A DNA stretch of 42,071 bases from Aquibacillus halophilus (GCF_009649745.1 NZ_WJNG01000021.1:1-42071), one strand, 5' to 3'. Positions 23,366 through 32,481 are shown, counted from the first letter of the stretch. Made by a program: numbers and translations. The notes: a model not told the origin generated them from the letters alone.

Positions 23366-23394
23366 CCCTCGTCATAAACTAAATATGACAAGGG
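23366..23394 (-). terminator. Terminator of the opuAB-opuAA operon
   Basis: Stem CCCTTGTCATA / TATGACGAGGG with one mismatch, followed by a TTTGTT tail on the minus strand. Confidence 0.75.
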
Positions 23395-23401
23395 CATTTT
23401 A

Positions 23402-24652
23402 TTACTCTATTTCTTCAGTCTTGTTCTCTGATCCTTGGTAGTATCCATGGTATTCTCTACTTCCTTCGATTTCATCAGCAACTAAGCCTGATAGAACATG
23501 AACTCTAAGGATAAAACCTTCTAACTTGTTTTCTTCATTTGTTACAGCAAGAGGGAACTTGGATTCTAGTGCTTTTGCAATGATGTCATTTACATATTCT
23601 TCTTTTCTAACTGTTATGACATCTGTAGTTAATACATCCTTTAATGTTTTTTTCATTTTTATCCCTTCAATCGCAGCATCAATCGTAACAATGCCTTTTA
23701 AATGACGGCCCCGATCAACGACAAAGACACTCGAAATACCATTATCCTCCATCTCTTTTATTGCAACGTTTAATCCATCCTTTAGAGAAACTAGGGCATT
23801 CGGTTTAATCATTACATTCTCAGCTTGAATAATTTTTGAACGATCAATATCCTTAATGAATTCCGAAATATAATCATTTGCTGGAGCTTCCAAGATTTCT
23901 TCAGGTGTTCCGACCTGAACCACCTTACCATCCTTCATGACTGCTACACGATCACCAATTTTAAATGCTTCATTTACATCATGTGTAATGAAAACAATAG
24001 TTTTTTGCAGTCGATTTTGGATATCCAGTAATTCTAGTTGCATGTCTCTACGAATAAGTGGATCTAACGCACTAAACGGTTCATCCATTAACAAGATGTC
24101 CGGATCATTTGCTAAAGCACGAGCTAAACCAACACGTTGTTGCATCCCGCCTGACAATTCATCAGGATATTTGTCTTCATACCCTTTTAAGCCAACTAAC
24201 TCAATGTTTTCTTGAGCAATTTTTTGGCGTTCTTCTTTCGTAACATCCTTAATTTCTAGACCATATTCTACATTCCCAAGTATTGTGCGGTGATTAAATA
24301 AACCGAAATGCTGAAATACCATAGCTATTTTATCTTGTCGGAATTTTTTTAACTGCGATGAGTCATAATCGACAATGTTTTCATCATCGACATATATTGC
24401 ACCAGCTGTTGGCTTATTCAACAAATTAAAACAACGAATTAATGTCGATTTACCACTTCCTGAGAGGCCCATGATAACAAAAACCTCTCCCTCCTTAATC
24501 TCCATTGATGCATCATAGACACCGACAGTATGCCCCGTTTCCGCTAATATTTCATCCTTTGACTTACCTTCTTTTATCATAGGAGCAATTGTTTTTGGTT
24601 TTGGACCAAAGATCTTAGAAACATGCTCTATTCTCATTTTGCTTTTAACCAT
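23402..24652 (-). CDS. opuAA: Glycine betaine/proline-type ABC transporter ATPase (OpuAA)
   Basis: A 416-aa ATPase of osmoprotectant importers. It has the N-terminal extension typical of OpuAA/ProV ([12 protein letters not shown]), Walker [11 protein letters not shown] (about 61-70), signature [15 protein letters not shown] and Walker [13 protein letters not shown]. Residues from about 265 on form a tandem CBS module, which in OpuA proteins senses ionic strength or nucleotides. The ATG overlaps the permease stop by one base (TAATG). It drives uptake together with OpuAB and the binding proteins upstream. Confidence 0.92.
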   Translation of the reverse strand: MVKSKMRIEHVSKIFGPKPKTIAPMIKEGKSKDEILAETGHTVGVYDASMEIKEGEVFVIMGLSGSGKSTLIRCFNLLNKPTAGAIYVDDENIVDYDSSQLKKFRQDKIAMVFQHFGLFNHRTILGNVEYGLEIKDVTKEERQKIAQENIELVGLKGYEDKYPDELSGGMQQRVGLARALANDPDILLMDEPFSALDPLIRRDMQLELLDIQNRLQKTIVFITHDVNEAFKIGDRVAVMKDGKVVQVGTPEEILEAPANDYISEFIKDIDRSKIIQAENVMIKPNALVSLKDGLNVAIKEMEDNGISSVFVVDRGRHLKGIVTIDAAIEGIKMKKTLKDVLTTDVITVRKEEYVNDIIAKALESKFPLAVTNEENKLEGFILRVHVLSGLVADEIEGSREYHGYYQGSENKTEEIE

Positions 24653-25509
24653 TATTTAGCCCTCCTATGTTTCTGGAATCGATCTGCAACCCCATTGGTT
24701 ACTCGATCAATAATGATAGCTAAGAAAACGATACTAATACCAGCTTCAAATCCAAGCGCAATGTCGATTCTATTAATAGAAATTAATACTTGCTCACCCA
24801 GACCTTGAGCACCTACCATAGAAGCAATTACTACCATTGCTAAAGCCATCATTGTTGTCTGGTTTACACCAGCCATAATGGTTGGTAATGCCTGTGGTAA
24901 CTGTACCTTCTTCAGCATCTGCCATCTCGATGAACCAAAGGATTGAGCCGATTCAATTACTTCTGGGTCAACCCCTCTAATCGCAAGCTCCGTTAAACGA
25001 ATTACCGGTGGCAAAGCATAAATTAATGTTGCAAATATAGCTGAGACATTTCCTAGTCCGAAGAAAAATATCGCAGGAATTAAATAAACGAAACTAGGCA
25101 TCGTCTGCATCGCATCCAAAATGGGACGCATAACAGTAGAAAATCCCTTACTAAACGCCATCCATACCCCTAGAGGAATACCAAGAATAAGACAAATTAA
25201 TACGGCTGATAGTACAATCGAAATTGTCATCATCATTTCATCCCAAAGACCAAATGCTCCAATTAAAAAGATAAAAGAACCGTATAAGAGACCTGACCAG
25301 ATTGATCTAAAGTACCAACCTAGTAAAATAATGAAGATAATAAATAACCACCATGGCAAAAAATTTAGAACATCCTCAATACCATTTATGGTTCTAGAAG
25401 AAATAAAGAAAATTAAATCAAATAAACCTTCTAATGCATTATCCAGAAAATTGACGAGCGTTTCAACATAGTCACCTAAATTAAATTCTATATCAGGAAA
25501 ACTTCTCAT
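24652..25509 (-). CDS. opuAB: Glycine betaine-type ABC transporter permease (OpuAB)
   Basis: A 285-aa inner-membrane permease with the amphipathic N-terminal segment and about six helices. The coupling EAA-like loop is [20 protein letters not shown], followed by [20 protein letters not shown], the classic OpuAB/ProW signature. The start ATG (25509) has no good SD; GAGGTG lies 29-34 nt upstream and begins a 10-codon GTG frame whose TGA overlaps this ATG (ATGA), which may couple translation. A promoter candidate lies at 25569-25596. Confidence 0.9.
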   Translation of the reverse strand: MRSFPDIEFNLGDYVETLVNFLDNALEGLFDLIFFISSRTINGIEDVLNFLPWWLFIIFIILLGWYFRSIWSGLLYGSFIFLIGAFGLWDEMMMTISIVLSAVLICLILGIPLGVWMAFSKGFSTVMRPILDAMQTMPSFVYLIPAIFFFGLGNVSAIFATLIYALPPVIRLTELAIRGVDPEVIESAQSFGSSRWQMLKKVQLPQALPTIMAGVNQTTMMALAMVVIASMVGAQGLGEQVLISINRIDIALGFEAGISIVFLAIIIDRVTNGVADRFQKHRRAK

Positions 25510-25568
25510 AGGTAGACTGCAACAGGCAGCCTTTTCACCTCTCGTTTCTTTAAATTTAATAGTAAATA

Positions 25569-25596
25569 ATTCTAACCAATTTCTTTTTTGCTACAA
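25569..25596 (-). promoter_or_regulatory. Candidate promoter of opuAB-opuAA
   Basis: On the minus strand TTGTAG, 16-nt spacer, TAGAAT, about 60 nt ahead of opuAB. It would let the transport core be expressed apart from the binding-protein genes. Confidence 0.4.
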
Positions 25597-25761
25597 AGAT
25601 CATAAAATATGCACTTTAAAATTGAATTTAAATTAAATAGCTTTGTTATGGTTGTATATTTCCGGATACCTTTTGTTCTGGAAGTAACGAAAATTAAAAC
25701 TATTATAAGATAACAAAGTAGCTGACCAGGTAGCAGCCAGCCTACTTGTTGTAAGTTGTAA

Positions 25762-26775
25762 CTATTCTAGTGAATCAAGAATTTTACTAGCAACATCTTC
25801 TGAAACCCAACCAGTCCAAACATCCTGATTCTCATTTAACCACCACTGTGCAGCTTCATCAGCATCAGCATCATTCTCATTCATATAAGTTAATGCCTCT
25901 TCTGTTAACACACTGCTTGTTTCATAATTAGTCAAAAAGTCATAAACCTCAGGGGCTTGGGCCGGAAAATCTTTGTGAACAGCAACAACTACATCATTTG
26001 GTGGAAATTCAGTTGCTCTAGTTTCGTTCCAAATCTCTTCGTCATATTCCGGTTCCTCAAGTAGAGTTAAATCATACATTGCGGTTACAGCAGTTGGAGA
26101 CCAGTAGTAACCGACCCAAGGTTCGCCTGATTCGTAGGCATCCGCTAAAGAAGTTACAATTGCAGCATCAGAACCTGGCATAAAATTATTCATTGTCTCA
26201 TCTAAGCCATATGCTTCAAATTTTTCATCAATTCGTTCTGCAACTGCCCAACCACTCGGAGCATTTAAGATTCGACCTCGACCTGGATCTTCAGGATCTT
26301 TAAAAACTTCAGGGTATTTTTTTAAATCTTCTACTGTTCTTAAATCGGGTGCTACTGGTTCAATTCCTCGTTCTGCATCACCTTCAATTACGTAAGTCGG
26401 AACATATAAACCTTGTGTGTTATCAGCAAAGTTAGTAGAAGCCTTTATAATGTCTCCCACTTCAATTGCTTCTTCATAAACCTCTTTAATATTATCTGTC
26501 CATACTTCCATGTACACATTGATATCACCATTACGCAGACCTTGAACTGTAGCTGCGGTAGAGCCTGGTGTGACTTCTGTTTCGTACCCGAATCCTTCTT
26601 CGATAATAATCTGAGCTACACTATTATGAAAACGAATGCTATCCCACCCCACATCAGTAAGTACAATTGTTTCTAACTCTCTCTCATTTCCGGCATCATT
26701 AGTATCATCAGTACCGCCACATGCAGTAAGAACCAACAAGAAAACTGTAGAAAGTAACAATATTGTTTTTTTCAT
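25762..26775 (-). CDS. Osmoprotectant ABC transporter substrate-binding lipoprotein 1
   Basis: A 337-aa OpuAC-domain lipoprotein. The start is ATG 26775 (MKKTILLLSTVF), after AAAGGAG at a slightly long spacing; the lipobox is LTAC. The mature protein opens with IVLTDVGWDSIRFHNSVAQI and has PGSTAATVQGLRNGDINVYM and a Trp/Tyr-rich GEPWVGYYWSPT segment. These are typical of betaine/choline-type binding pockets that use aromatic cages. It is clearly paralogous to the next gene (long shared blocks such as SLADAYESGE). An inverted repeat at 26805-26831 overlaps its promoter region. Confidence 0.88.
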   Translation of the reverse strand: MKKTILLLSTVFLLVLTACGGTDDTNDAGNERELETIVLTDVGWDSIRFHNSVAQIIIEEGFGYETEVTPGSTAATVQGLRNGDINVYMEVWTDNIKEVYEEAIEVGDIIKASTNFADNTQGLYVPTYVIEGDAERGIEPVAPDLRTVEDLKKYPEVFKDPEDPGRGRILNAPSGWAVAERIDEKFEAYGLDETMNNFMPGSDAAIVTSLADAYESGEPWVGYYWSPTAVTAMYDLTLLEEPEYDEEIWNETRATEFPPNDVVVAVHKDFPAQAPEVYDFLTNYETSSVLTEEALTYMNENDADADEAAQWWLNENQDVWTGWVSEDVASKILDSLE

Positions 26776-26804
26776 ATAAATTATTATCTCCTTTTGCATT
26801 TTAT

Positions 26805-26831
26805 ATTTAATATGTACTGGACATATTAAAT
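26805..26831. promoter_or_regulatory. Operator-like inverted repeat upstream of binding protein 1
   Basis: A perfect 11-bp inverted repeat ATTTAATATGT / ACATATTAAAT with a 5-nt centre, 30 nt before the start codon of the lipoprotein gene. It has no T-run and lies where the promoter must be, so an operator for a dimeric repressor is likelier than a terminator. No equivalent is seen ahead of the second binding protein. Confidence 0.55.
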
Positions 26832-27070
26832 GCTACAATCAACTTTTACATAATATTCAATCTAGCATTCAGATTTCATAGAAGGAAAATTTTATCTAAG
26901 TTGTTTAAATCCTGTATTCTTCTGTCTATTGTGTTAGTAGTCTTTAACTTAAGTTAATTCTCTTTTTAATGTATTTATTAATTCATGCTAGTTATACATA
27001 CAATTTTCATAGTTTTTAAAGCATGATTTAACTAGTACAATAGAGAAACTTATTATATACGATAAACCTA
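26832..27070. other. AT-rich intergenic region between the two binding-protein genes
   Basis: About 240 bp with no credible ORF. It contains nothing recognisable beyond AT-rich sequence; the promoter of binding protein 1 should lie at its left edge. Confidence 0.5.
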
Positions 27071-27098
27071 AAATAGCTGGCTTCAAAGCCAGCTATTT
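27071..27098 (-). terminator. Terminator of binding protein 2
   Basis: A perfect 13-bp stem AAATAGCTGGCTT / AAGCCAGCTATTT, minus-strand tail TTTAGG. It separates the two paralogues into different transcripts. Confidence 0.75.
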
Positions 27099-27100
27099 GT

Positions 27101-28102
27101 TTATTTTAAGAAATTCATTACTTTTTCAGCTACATCTTCAGGGACCCAATTAATCCAAACATCCTCATGCTCACCCATCCACCAATGAGCTGCTTCTTCG
27201 GGAGATGCGTCATTTTCAACGATGTATCTGAGAGCATCTTCAGTCAATGCATTACTTGTTTGATAATTGCTAAGAAATTCAACGACCTCCGGTGCTTGAT
27301 CTGGCAAATCTTTATGAACTGCTATAACAACATCGACTGGAGGAAATGCAGTCCCATAGTTCTTTTGAAATATTTCTTTGTCATACTCTGGTTCTTCTAA
27401 CAAAGTCAGATCATATTTAGCAGTTATCCCTGTTGGTGACCAATAGTAACCAACCCAGGCTTCTCCAGATTCATAAGCATCTGCTAGAGATGTGATTAGC
27501 CCTGCTTCAGATCCTGGATAGAAATAGTTGTACATTTCATCCAGGCCATAAGTTTCTATCTTTGTTTCCATTTGTTCACTAACAACCCATCCAGTCGGAC
27601 CACCGATAATTCGACCTTTACTTGAATCTTCCGCATCTTGAAAAAGTTCAGGATAATCTTTTAAATCTTCTATAGATCTTAAATCTGGAGCCATTGGCTC
27701 AATCCCACGCTCAGAGTCACCCTCAATCACATAGGTTGGTACATAAAGACCTTGCTCATTATCATCATAGTTTATTGAAACTGTTTCGATATCGCCTGCC
27801 TCTGTTCCTTCATCATAGATTTCCTGAAGATTATCTACCCAAAGTTCCATATAGACATTTATATCACCTTCTCTTAACCCCTGAAAAGTTGCTGCTGTTG
27901 AGCCTGAAATCACCTCAGTGTCATAGCCATAACCATGTTCAACAATGGTTGAAGCAACACTATTATGAAACGCAAAACTATCCCATTGAGCATCTCCGAA
28001 CACAATTGTTTCTATTGTTTTATCTTCACTGACGTTTTCCGTATTCCCGCAACCAACTAATACAATCAACGAGATAACTAATAACAAATACACCTTTTTC
28101 AT
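27101..28102 (-). CDS. Osmoprotectant ABC transporter substrate-binding lipoprotein 2
   Basis: A 333-aa paralogue of the preceding lipoprotein with the same domain plan. The start is ATG 28102, 7-8 nt after AGGGGG; signal MKKVYLLLVISLIVL, lipobox LVGC. Shared elements are FGDAQWDSFAFHNSVAS, PGSEAGLITSLADAYESGE and GEAWVGYYWSPT. It has its own terminator, so it is expressed separately, and no second permease or ATPase accompanies it. Likely both feed OpuAB/OpuAA with different affinity or specificity. Confidence 0.87.
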   Translation of the reverse strand: MKKVYLLLVISLIVLVGCGNTENVSEDKTIETIVFGDAQWDSFAFHNSVASTIVEHGYGYDTEVISGSTAATFQGLREGDINVYMELWVDNLQEIYDEGTEAGDIETVSINYDDNEQGLYVPTYVIEGDSERGIEPMAPDLRSIEDLKDYPELFQDAEDSSKGRIIGGPTGWVVSEQMETKIETYGLDEMYNYFYPGSEAGLITSLADAYESGEAWVGYYWSPTGITAKYDLTLLEEPEYDKEIFQKNYGTAFPPVDVVIAVHKDLPDQAPEVVEFLSNYQTSNALTEDALRYIVENDASPEEAAHWWMGEHEDVWINWVPEDVAEKVMNFLK

Positions 28103-28417
28103 AGGTTTTCCCCCTAAGTTAATTTTCTGGTTAAAGAAATATAGCTGTCTTTCTACATCCAAATATGCTGAAATCCTATCCCCTGTTAGTATGTTGGTAT
28201 TTGCATATAACGCATGCTATTAAGCTTACTTAGAGATTATTCATTTGAAACCTTTTAGAGAAGATGAAAAATAGTTATCTTATTAAATTATATCGAAACA
28301 ATAGAAAATCTCCAATGTGCGAAAAAGGTCATAAATAGGGTTATTAGTCTGAAAATTTAAAATAATCAACCTAATGCTTTATATTTTTAATCTTTTTGCG
28401 GTTTTCTATCAAATAAA
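28103..28417. other. Intergenic region upstream of binding protein 2
   Basis: About 315 bp, AT-rich, with no credible ORF. The promoter of binding protein 2 should be here, but I could not pick out convincing elements. Confidence 0.5.
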
Positions 28418-28444
28418 AAAACACCACAATCTAGTGATGTTTTT
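28418..28444 (-). terminator. Terminator overlapping the end of the zinc-ribbon membrane gene
   Basis: Stem AAACATCAC / GTGGTGTTT (one G-U) followed by TTTTTTT on the minus strand. The last His codons and the stop codon of the gene form the 5' arm and loop. Confidence 0.75.
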
Positions 28445-28772
28445 GTTTAGATATTTTAATTTCAAAAAATAAATAAGACATTATTCTAATAAGTACAGAA
28501 TAAAGTGCTACGACACCAATTAAATCCCCAATCTCACCCAGAGAATCAGTGAATAACAACCATGCCGCAACTATTGCCAAAATAATAGCTCTAGTGTTTC
28601 CAGACACACCATTTAGAGGCTTCCAGAATCCCCATAGGGTTCTTACTTCTTTTTCTAATTCATTAAAACAAACAAAATGAAATGGTTTAATTCTAAAAAA
28701 ATTTGATGCTGTAACAAGCTCGTCTCTATCTTTAATTTCTTTATAACAATATCTACAAATATTTGGACCCAT
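28431..28772 (-). CDS. Small membrane protein with N-terminal zinc-finger-like motif
   Basis: A 113-aa protein of unknown function. The second ATG (28772) is preferred, 7 nt after AAAGGA. The N-terminus has C-x2-C (NICRYCYKEI) and then H-x2-C (PFHFVCFNE), a plausible zinc-binding set. Two hydrophobic helices follow (AIILAIVAAWLLFTDSL and LIGVVALYSVLIRIMSYLFF). The tail is basic and ends in HH. I do not recognise a named family. Confidence 0.6.
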   Translation of the reverse strand: MGPNICRYCYKEIKDRDELVTASNFFRIKPFHFVCFNELEKEVRTLWGFWKPLNGVSGNTRAIILAIVAAWLLFTDSLGEIGDLIGVVALYSVLIRIMSYLFFEIKISKQKHH

Positions 28773-29093
28773 CTTCATTTCCTTTCTAGTACTCCATTTC
28801 TCTTATTATAACAACTTACAATACGAGTAACCACTATTGAACTTCATTTAAGTAAGTGTTTACTTATCCAGTTGATAAGCACTAATTCTATTCCTTTATA
28901 ACGGCAATTTATTCATCGAATTAAAAACCGTTGGAAACGCACAAGTATTTGATCAACTAATAATTTAGAGTGAGGGTATTCAGTCTTCTCTTTCTACTAG
29001 TTTAGTGTTGTACAGGATACTTATATTTGGAAAAAAACTACTAACTCGAGTATAATTTGCTGTTAGGCTTTCGGTTTTGGAGGTGGACTTAAC
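28773..29093. other. Intergenic region ahead of the yczE-like gene
   Basis: It holds the palindrome AAGTAAGTGTTTACTT (28850-28865), overlapping CTTATC/GATAAG (28863-28879), and a promoter at 29027-29056. The palindrome could be an operator. No gene is seen. Confidence 0.5.
29027..29056 (+). promoter_or_regulatory. Promoter of the yczE-like gene
   Basis: TTGGAA, 18-nt spacer, TATAAT. Transcription would start near 29063, ahead of the GGAGGTGG site at 29079. Confidence 0.55.
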
Positions 29094-29696
29094 ATTATTA
29101 TTAAAGTAGCTATATATGTAACTGGAATCTTTATAACATTATTAGGATTATCGTTGATCATCAAAGCATCCTTTGGAACTGGATTTTGGTCCGCTTTAGC
29201 TATTGCCTTTCAAGGTAATTTTGGCTTAACTGTCGGTATTTGGTTAGGAATTATTCAAACTTTGGTTCTTATTTTGAATTTTATCATCTCAAAAAAACGA
29301 CCTGAATACGAGTCCATTATCGCTATCTTTTTAGAAAGCTTGGCAATAGATTTTTGGTTGGAAATTGTACTTGTAAACGTTTCGTTTCAGCAAAGTCCTC
29401 TTCTTGTTAAGCTGCTTGTACTAGGTTTGGGAATTATAATTGCTGCTCTAGGCATTGCCACTTATGTGCAACCAAATTTCCCGTTATCTCCGGTCGATCG
29501 AATTATTTTTGTACTTAGTATTAAGTTCAACTGGAGTGTACGAGTATCTCAAACATTGGTTGCATTAAGCGTCACACTACTAGCCTACTTCCTAGGTGGG
29601 CCTGTAGGTGTTGGAACGATCATCATGACACTTGGTATTGGTTACTGCATACAATCATGGCTACGGATTATGACCCCTTTGTATCAAAGAATATAG
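29094..29696 (+). CDS. yczE: YczE-like integral membrane protein, probable ATT start
   Basis: A polytopic membrane protein of the YczE/YitT-like group, about 200 aa, function unknown. Conserved features are IKASFGTGFWSAL, the PNFPLSPVDRI segment and GGPVGVGT. No ATG, GTG or TTG lies where the excellent GGAGGTGG site (29079-29086) points. ATT at 29094 is at ideal distance, and the residues encoded from it (KVAIYVTGIFITLLGLSLII) form the expected first helix. A TTG at 29154 would cut this helix off. Start confidence is moderate, gene confidence high. Confidence 0.75.
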   Translation: MIIKVAIYVTGIFITLLGLSLIIKASFGTGFWSALAIAFQGNFGLTVGIWLGIIQTLVLILNFIISKKRPEYESIIAIFLESLAIDFWLEIVLVNVSFQQSPLLVKLLVLGLGIIIAALGIATYVQPNFPLSPVDRIIFVLSIKFNWSVRVSQTLVALSVTLLAYFLGGPVGVGTIIMTLGIGYCIQSWLRIMTPLYQRI

Positions 29697-29697
29697 T

Positions 29698-29740
29698 AAA
29701 CAGGCAAGACCCCTTCTTTTAAAAGGAGTCTTGCCTGTTT
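29698..29740. terminator. Bidirectional terminator between yczE-like and murG-like genes
   Basis: Stem AAACAGGCAAGAC / GTCTTGCCTGTTT extended inward by CCTT/AAGG, with a T-rich tail on the plus strand. Confidence 0.82.
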
Positions 29741-30809
29741 ATTTTTGTGCATCTTTAATAATTTTAATGACAGTATCTTTCGCTTGGTGACTTTCATAAT
29801 TACGCATATTCTTTAACATATTATTTTTTGAATCTTTTAGTCGCATTAATTCTTTTACTAATCGACCTTCAGTTAAATCTTCTTCCTCAACCATATTTGC
29901 ATAGCCCTGTTTTTGAAAAGACTTTGCATTTAAAAGTTGATCCCCACGGCTAGCATTCCGAGATAATGGAATCAGCAACATAGGTTTTTTTAATGCAAGA
30001 AACTCAAAAATAGCGTTCGAACCAGCACGTGATAATATAAAATCAGTTGCAGCAAATAAATCACTTAATTCTTTATTTACATAATCAAACTGCGAATACC
30101 CATCAACATTCAAGGAGTCGTCAACATTGCCTTTGCCACATATATGAATGATTTGAAATTCCTTTAATAAAATATCTAGTTGCTCTCGAACCGCTTGATT
30201 AATTTTCTGCGCACCACCACTGCCCCCCATAATAAGCAATACTGGTTTACTATTCGTTAATTTGGCAAGTTCCAATCCTTTTGTTTTACTGCCTTGGAAT
30301 AACTCATTTCTAACTACAGCACCTACCCACTCCGCTTTATCCTCCGGTAAGTACTGCATTGTTTCTGGAAAAGTTGCCAAAACCTTTTTGGCAAATGGAG
30401 TAGCTAACTTATTCGCAAGTCCTGGAGTGTAATCTGATTCATGAATGACGGCTGGAATTCTCCGCATCCATGCTGCTGCCAAGACAGGAACAGATACGAA
30501 TCCACCTTTAGAGAATATCACTGAGGGCTTCTTCTTTCCTAATATTCGAAAGGACTGTAGTGTTCCGTTCATGACTTTGAATGGATCTTTAAAATTTTCT
30601 TTAGAAAAGTACCTTCTCAGTTTCCCCGTAGATATCTGATGGTAAGTTACACCGTCCAATTCACCAATTAATTCCTTCTCTATACCGTTTTTAGACCCTA
30701 TGTAATCAATTTCCCAGCCTTCTTGACGAAATACTGGAATAATTGCTAAATTCACGATTACGTGGCCTGCACTTCCACCACCGGTAAATAATATCCGCTT
30801 GTTTTTCAT
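29739..30809 (-). CDS. MurG-like UDP-GlcNAc:lipid I glycosyltransferase (stand-alone paralogue)
   Basis: A 356-aa GT28-type glycosyltransferase. The N-terminal glycine loop is FTGGGSAGHV (MurG usually has TGGTGGH); SKGGFVSVPV and PAVIHESDYTPGLANK match MurG. The C-terminal UDP-GlcNAc region includes LIMGGSGGAQKIN, SRAGSNAIFEFLALKKPMLLI and SRGDQLLNA. MurG adds GlcNAc to lipid I on the inner membrane face. It lies outside any division/cell-wall cluster, so it is probably a second MurG, as the Bacillus cereus group has. The ATG follows AAGGGGAG by 6 nt. Confidence 0.85.
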   Translation of the reverse strand: MKNKRILFTGGGSAGHVIVNLAIIPVFRQEGWEIDYIGSKNGIEKELIGELDGVTYHQISTGKLRRYFSKENFKDPFKVMNGTLQSFRILGKKKPSVIFSKGGFVSVPVLAAAWMRRIPAVIHESDYTPGLANKLATPFAKKVLATFPETMQYLPEDKAEWVGAVVRNELFQGSKTKGLELAKLTNSKPVLLIMGGSGGAQKINQAVREQLDILLKEFQIIHICGKGNVDDSLNVDGYSQFDYVNKELSDLFAATDFILSRAGSNAIFEFLALKKPMLLIPLSRNASRGDQLLNAKSFQKQGYANMVEEEDLTEGRLVKELMRLKDSKNNMLKNMRNYESHQAKDTVIKIIKDAQK

Positions 30810-30930
30810 GACTTACTCCCCTTCTATATAAACAGTTGCTCAGTATAATATACTCATTTCTTGTAACATTCATAAGAAAAATCTAGTAACTAATAAATAG
30901 TGTTAAATATCATAATAAATTAAAATGTGC

Positions 30931-30936
30931 TATAAT
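30931..30936 (+). promoter_or_regulatory. Extended -10 promoter of the MATE gene
   Basis: TGCTATAAT gives an extended -10 (TGnTATAAT); the -35 is not evident. It lies 44 nt before the start codon. Confidence 0.5.
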
Positions 30937-30979
30937 CCTCTCTATCCTAATGGAAATTAAGTTAAAAGGGAAGAGATTC

Positions 30980-32341
30980 GTGTATCAAACTAACACACTC
31001 AAACAAAAAATAAAATTATTTTCCGCAATCCTTATACCTATTCTAATTACACAATTAAGCATGTATGCAATGAATTTTTTTGATACTGTCATGTCGGGTA
31101 ATTCAGGTGCTGAAGAATTAGCAGGTGTTGCAATCGGTTCGAGCCTGTGGGTACCTATTTCTACCGGCATAAATGGAGTTCTGATGGCGATCTCACCTAT
31201 TGTTGCTCAGTTGATTGGGGCTAGAAATGACAAAAATGTTCCTGAGACAGTTAGACAAGGTATTTATCTGGCAGTTTTCTTAGGAATTATCGTTTCTATT
31301 ATTGCTTTCCTTTTACTAGATCCTATTTTAAATCTTATGGATTTAGAAGAGCGTGTTCGTTACGTGGCAAAGTACTACCTAATTACAATTGGAATAGGCA
31401 TTATTCCACTATTTATTTTCAACCTAATCCGTTGTTATATTGATGCATTAGGACAAACAAGAATCTCAATGTTTATTATACTAATAGCTTTACCCTTAAA
31501 TATTGCGTTTAATTATATGTTTATTTTCGGGAAGTTTGGTGCGCCAGAACTAGGAGGAATTGGAGCGGGTATTGCATCTGCTTTGACCTACTGGCTAGTG
31601 TGTGGTATTACAGTTGGGATTGTATATAAGGTAAGACCTTTTGCCGATCATAAAATTTTCAAACAGTGGACGCGACCATCTATTCAAGCATGGTGGGACC
31701 AATTGAAAATTGGAGTTCCTATTGGTTTTTCGATATTTTTTGAAGTAAGTATTTTTTCAGCTGTTACTTTATTCATGAGCGTCTATAGTACATACACCAT
31801 TGCTGCTCACCAGGCTGCTATTAATTTCGCTTCTTTTATCTATATGATTCCGTTAAGTATTGCAACAGCCTTAACCATAGCTGTAGGATTCGAGGTTGGA
31901 GCCAAGCGAATTAAAGATGCTCGTACTTATTCATATATGGGAATTGTATCTGGAGTATTCATTGCGATTGTTGCTGGATTTATTCTATTAGCCTTTGATG
32001 ACCAAATAGCCCGTTTATATAACACAAATCCTGAAGTAGTCGAACTAACAAAGCATTTTATATTCTATGCAATTTTCTTTCAATTTGCTGATGCGTTTGG
32101 TGCACCACTACAAGGGTCATTGCGTGGATATAAAGATGTAAACATAACGTTTTGGATGTCACTAGTATCCTATTGGATGATTGGTCTCCCGAGTGGTTGG
32201 TTACTCGCCAACTATACAGATTTCGGACCATATGGTTACTGGATGGGATTAATCATTGGCCTTAGCGCTGGAGCCATTACCTTATTCGGTCGAATGTATT
32301 ATTTGCAAAATAAATTATTAAGAAAGTATGCAACGGAGTAA
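30980..32341 (+). CDS. MATE-family multidrug efflux transporter
   Basis: A 453-aa, 12-helix exporter of the MATE (NorM/DinF) family, which uses Na+ or H+ gradients to export cationic drugs. The start is GTG 30980, preceded by AAAAGGGAAGAG; an ATG at 30950 has no SD. It opens KQKIKLFSAILIPILITQLS and has two homologous halves (FFDTVMSG early; PLQGSLRGYKD late). The N-terminus and length resemble B. subtilis YoeA. It is monocistronic with a perfect terminator. Confidence 0.9.
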   Translation: MYQTNTLKQKIKLFSAILIPILITQLSMYAMNFFDTVMSGNSGAEELAGVAIGSSLWVPISTGINGVLMAISPIVAQLIGARNDKNVPETVRQGIYLAVFLGIIVSIIAFLLLDPILNLMDLEERVRYVAKYYLITIGIGIIPLFIFNLIRCYIDALGQTRISMFIILIALPLNIAFNYMFIFGKFGAPELGGIGAGIASALTYWLVCGITVGIVYKVRPFADHKIFKQWTRPSIQAWWDQLKIGVPIGFSIFFEVSIFSAVTLFMSVYSTYTIAAHQAAINFASFIYMIPLSIATALTIAVGFEVGAKRIKDARTYSYMGIVSGVFIAIVAGFILLAFDDQIARLYNTNPEVVELTKHFIFYAIFFQFADAFGAPLQGSLRGYKDVNITFWMSLVSYWMIGLPSGWLLANYTDFGPYGYWMGLIIGLSAGAITLFGRMYYLQNKLLRKYATE

Positions 32342-32365
32342 TATGAACTATCATGTTACCCATTC

Positions 32366-32403
32366 AAAACAAACGTCTATTCCATTGGAGAGACGTTTGT
32401 TTT
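32366..32403 (+). terminator. Terminator of the MATE gene
   Basis: A perfect 13-bp stem AAAACAAACGTCT / AGACGTTTGTTTT with a T-rich 3' side. Confidence 0.82.
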
Positions 32404-32481
32404 GTTATTGGAAAAGTTATTTTTTAAAAAACGTTGTGGCAGATAATACATAGACTGCGGTGTAACTAAGACGTAACTAAT

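Noticed and set aside
25720-25756. Terminator after binding protein 1
   Set aside because: A hairpin can be drawn (AACAAGTAG-type arms) but it has bulges and no proper U-tract, so it was not listed.
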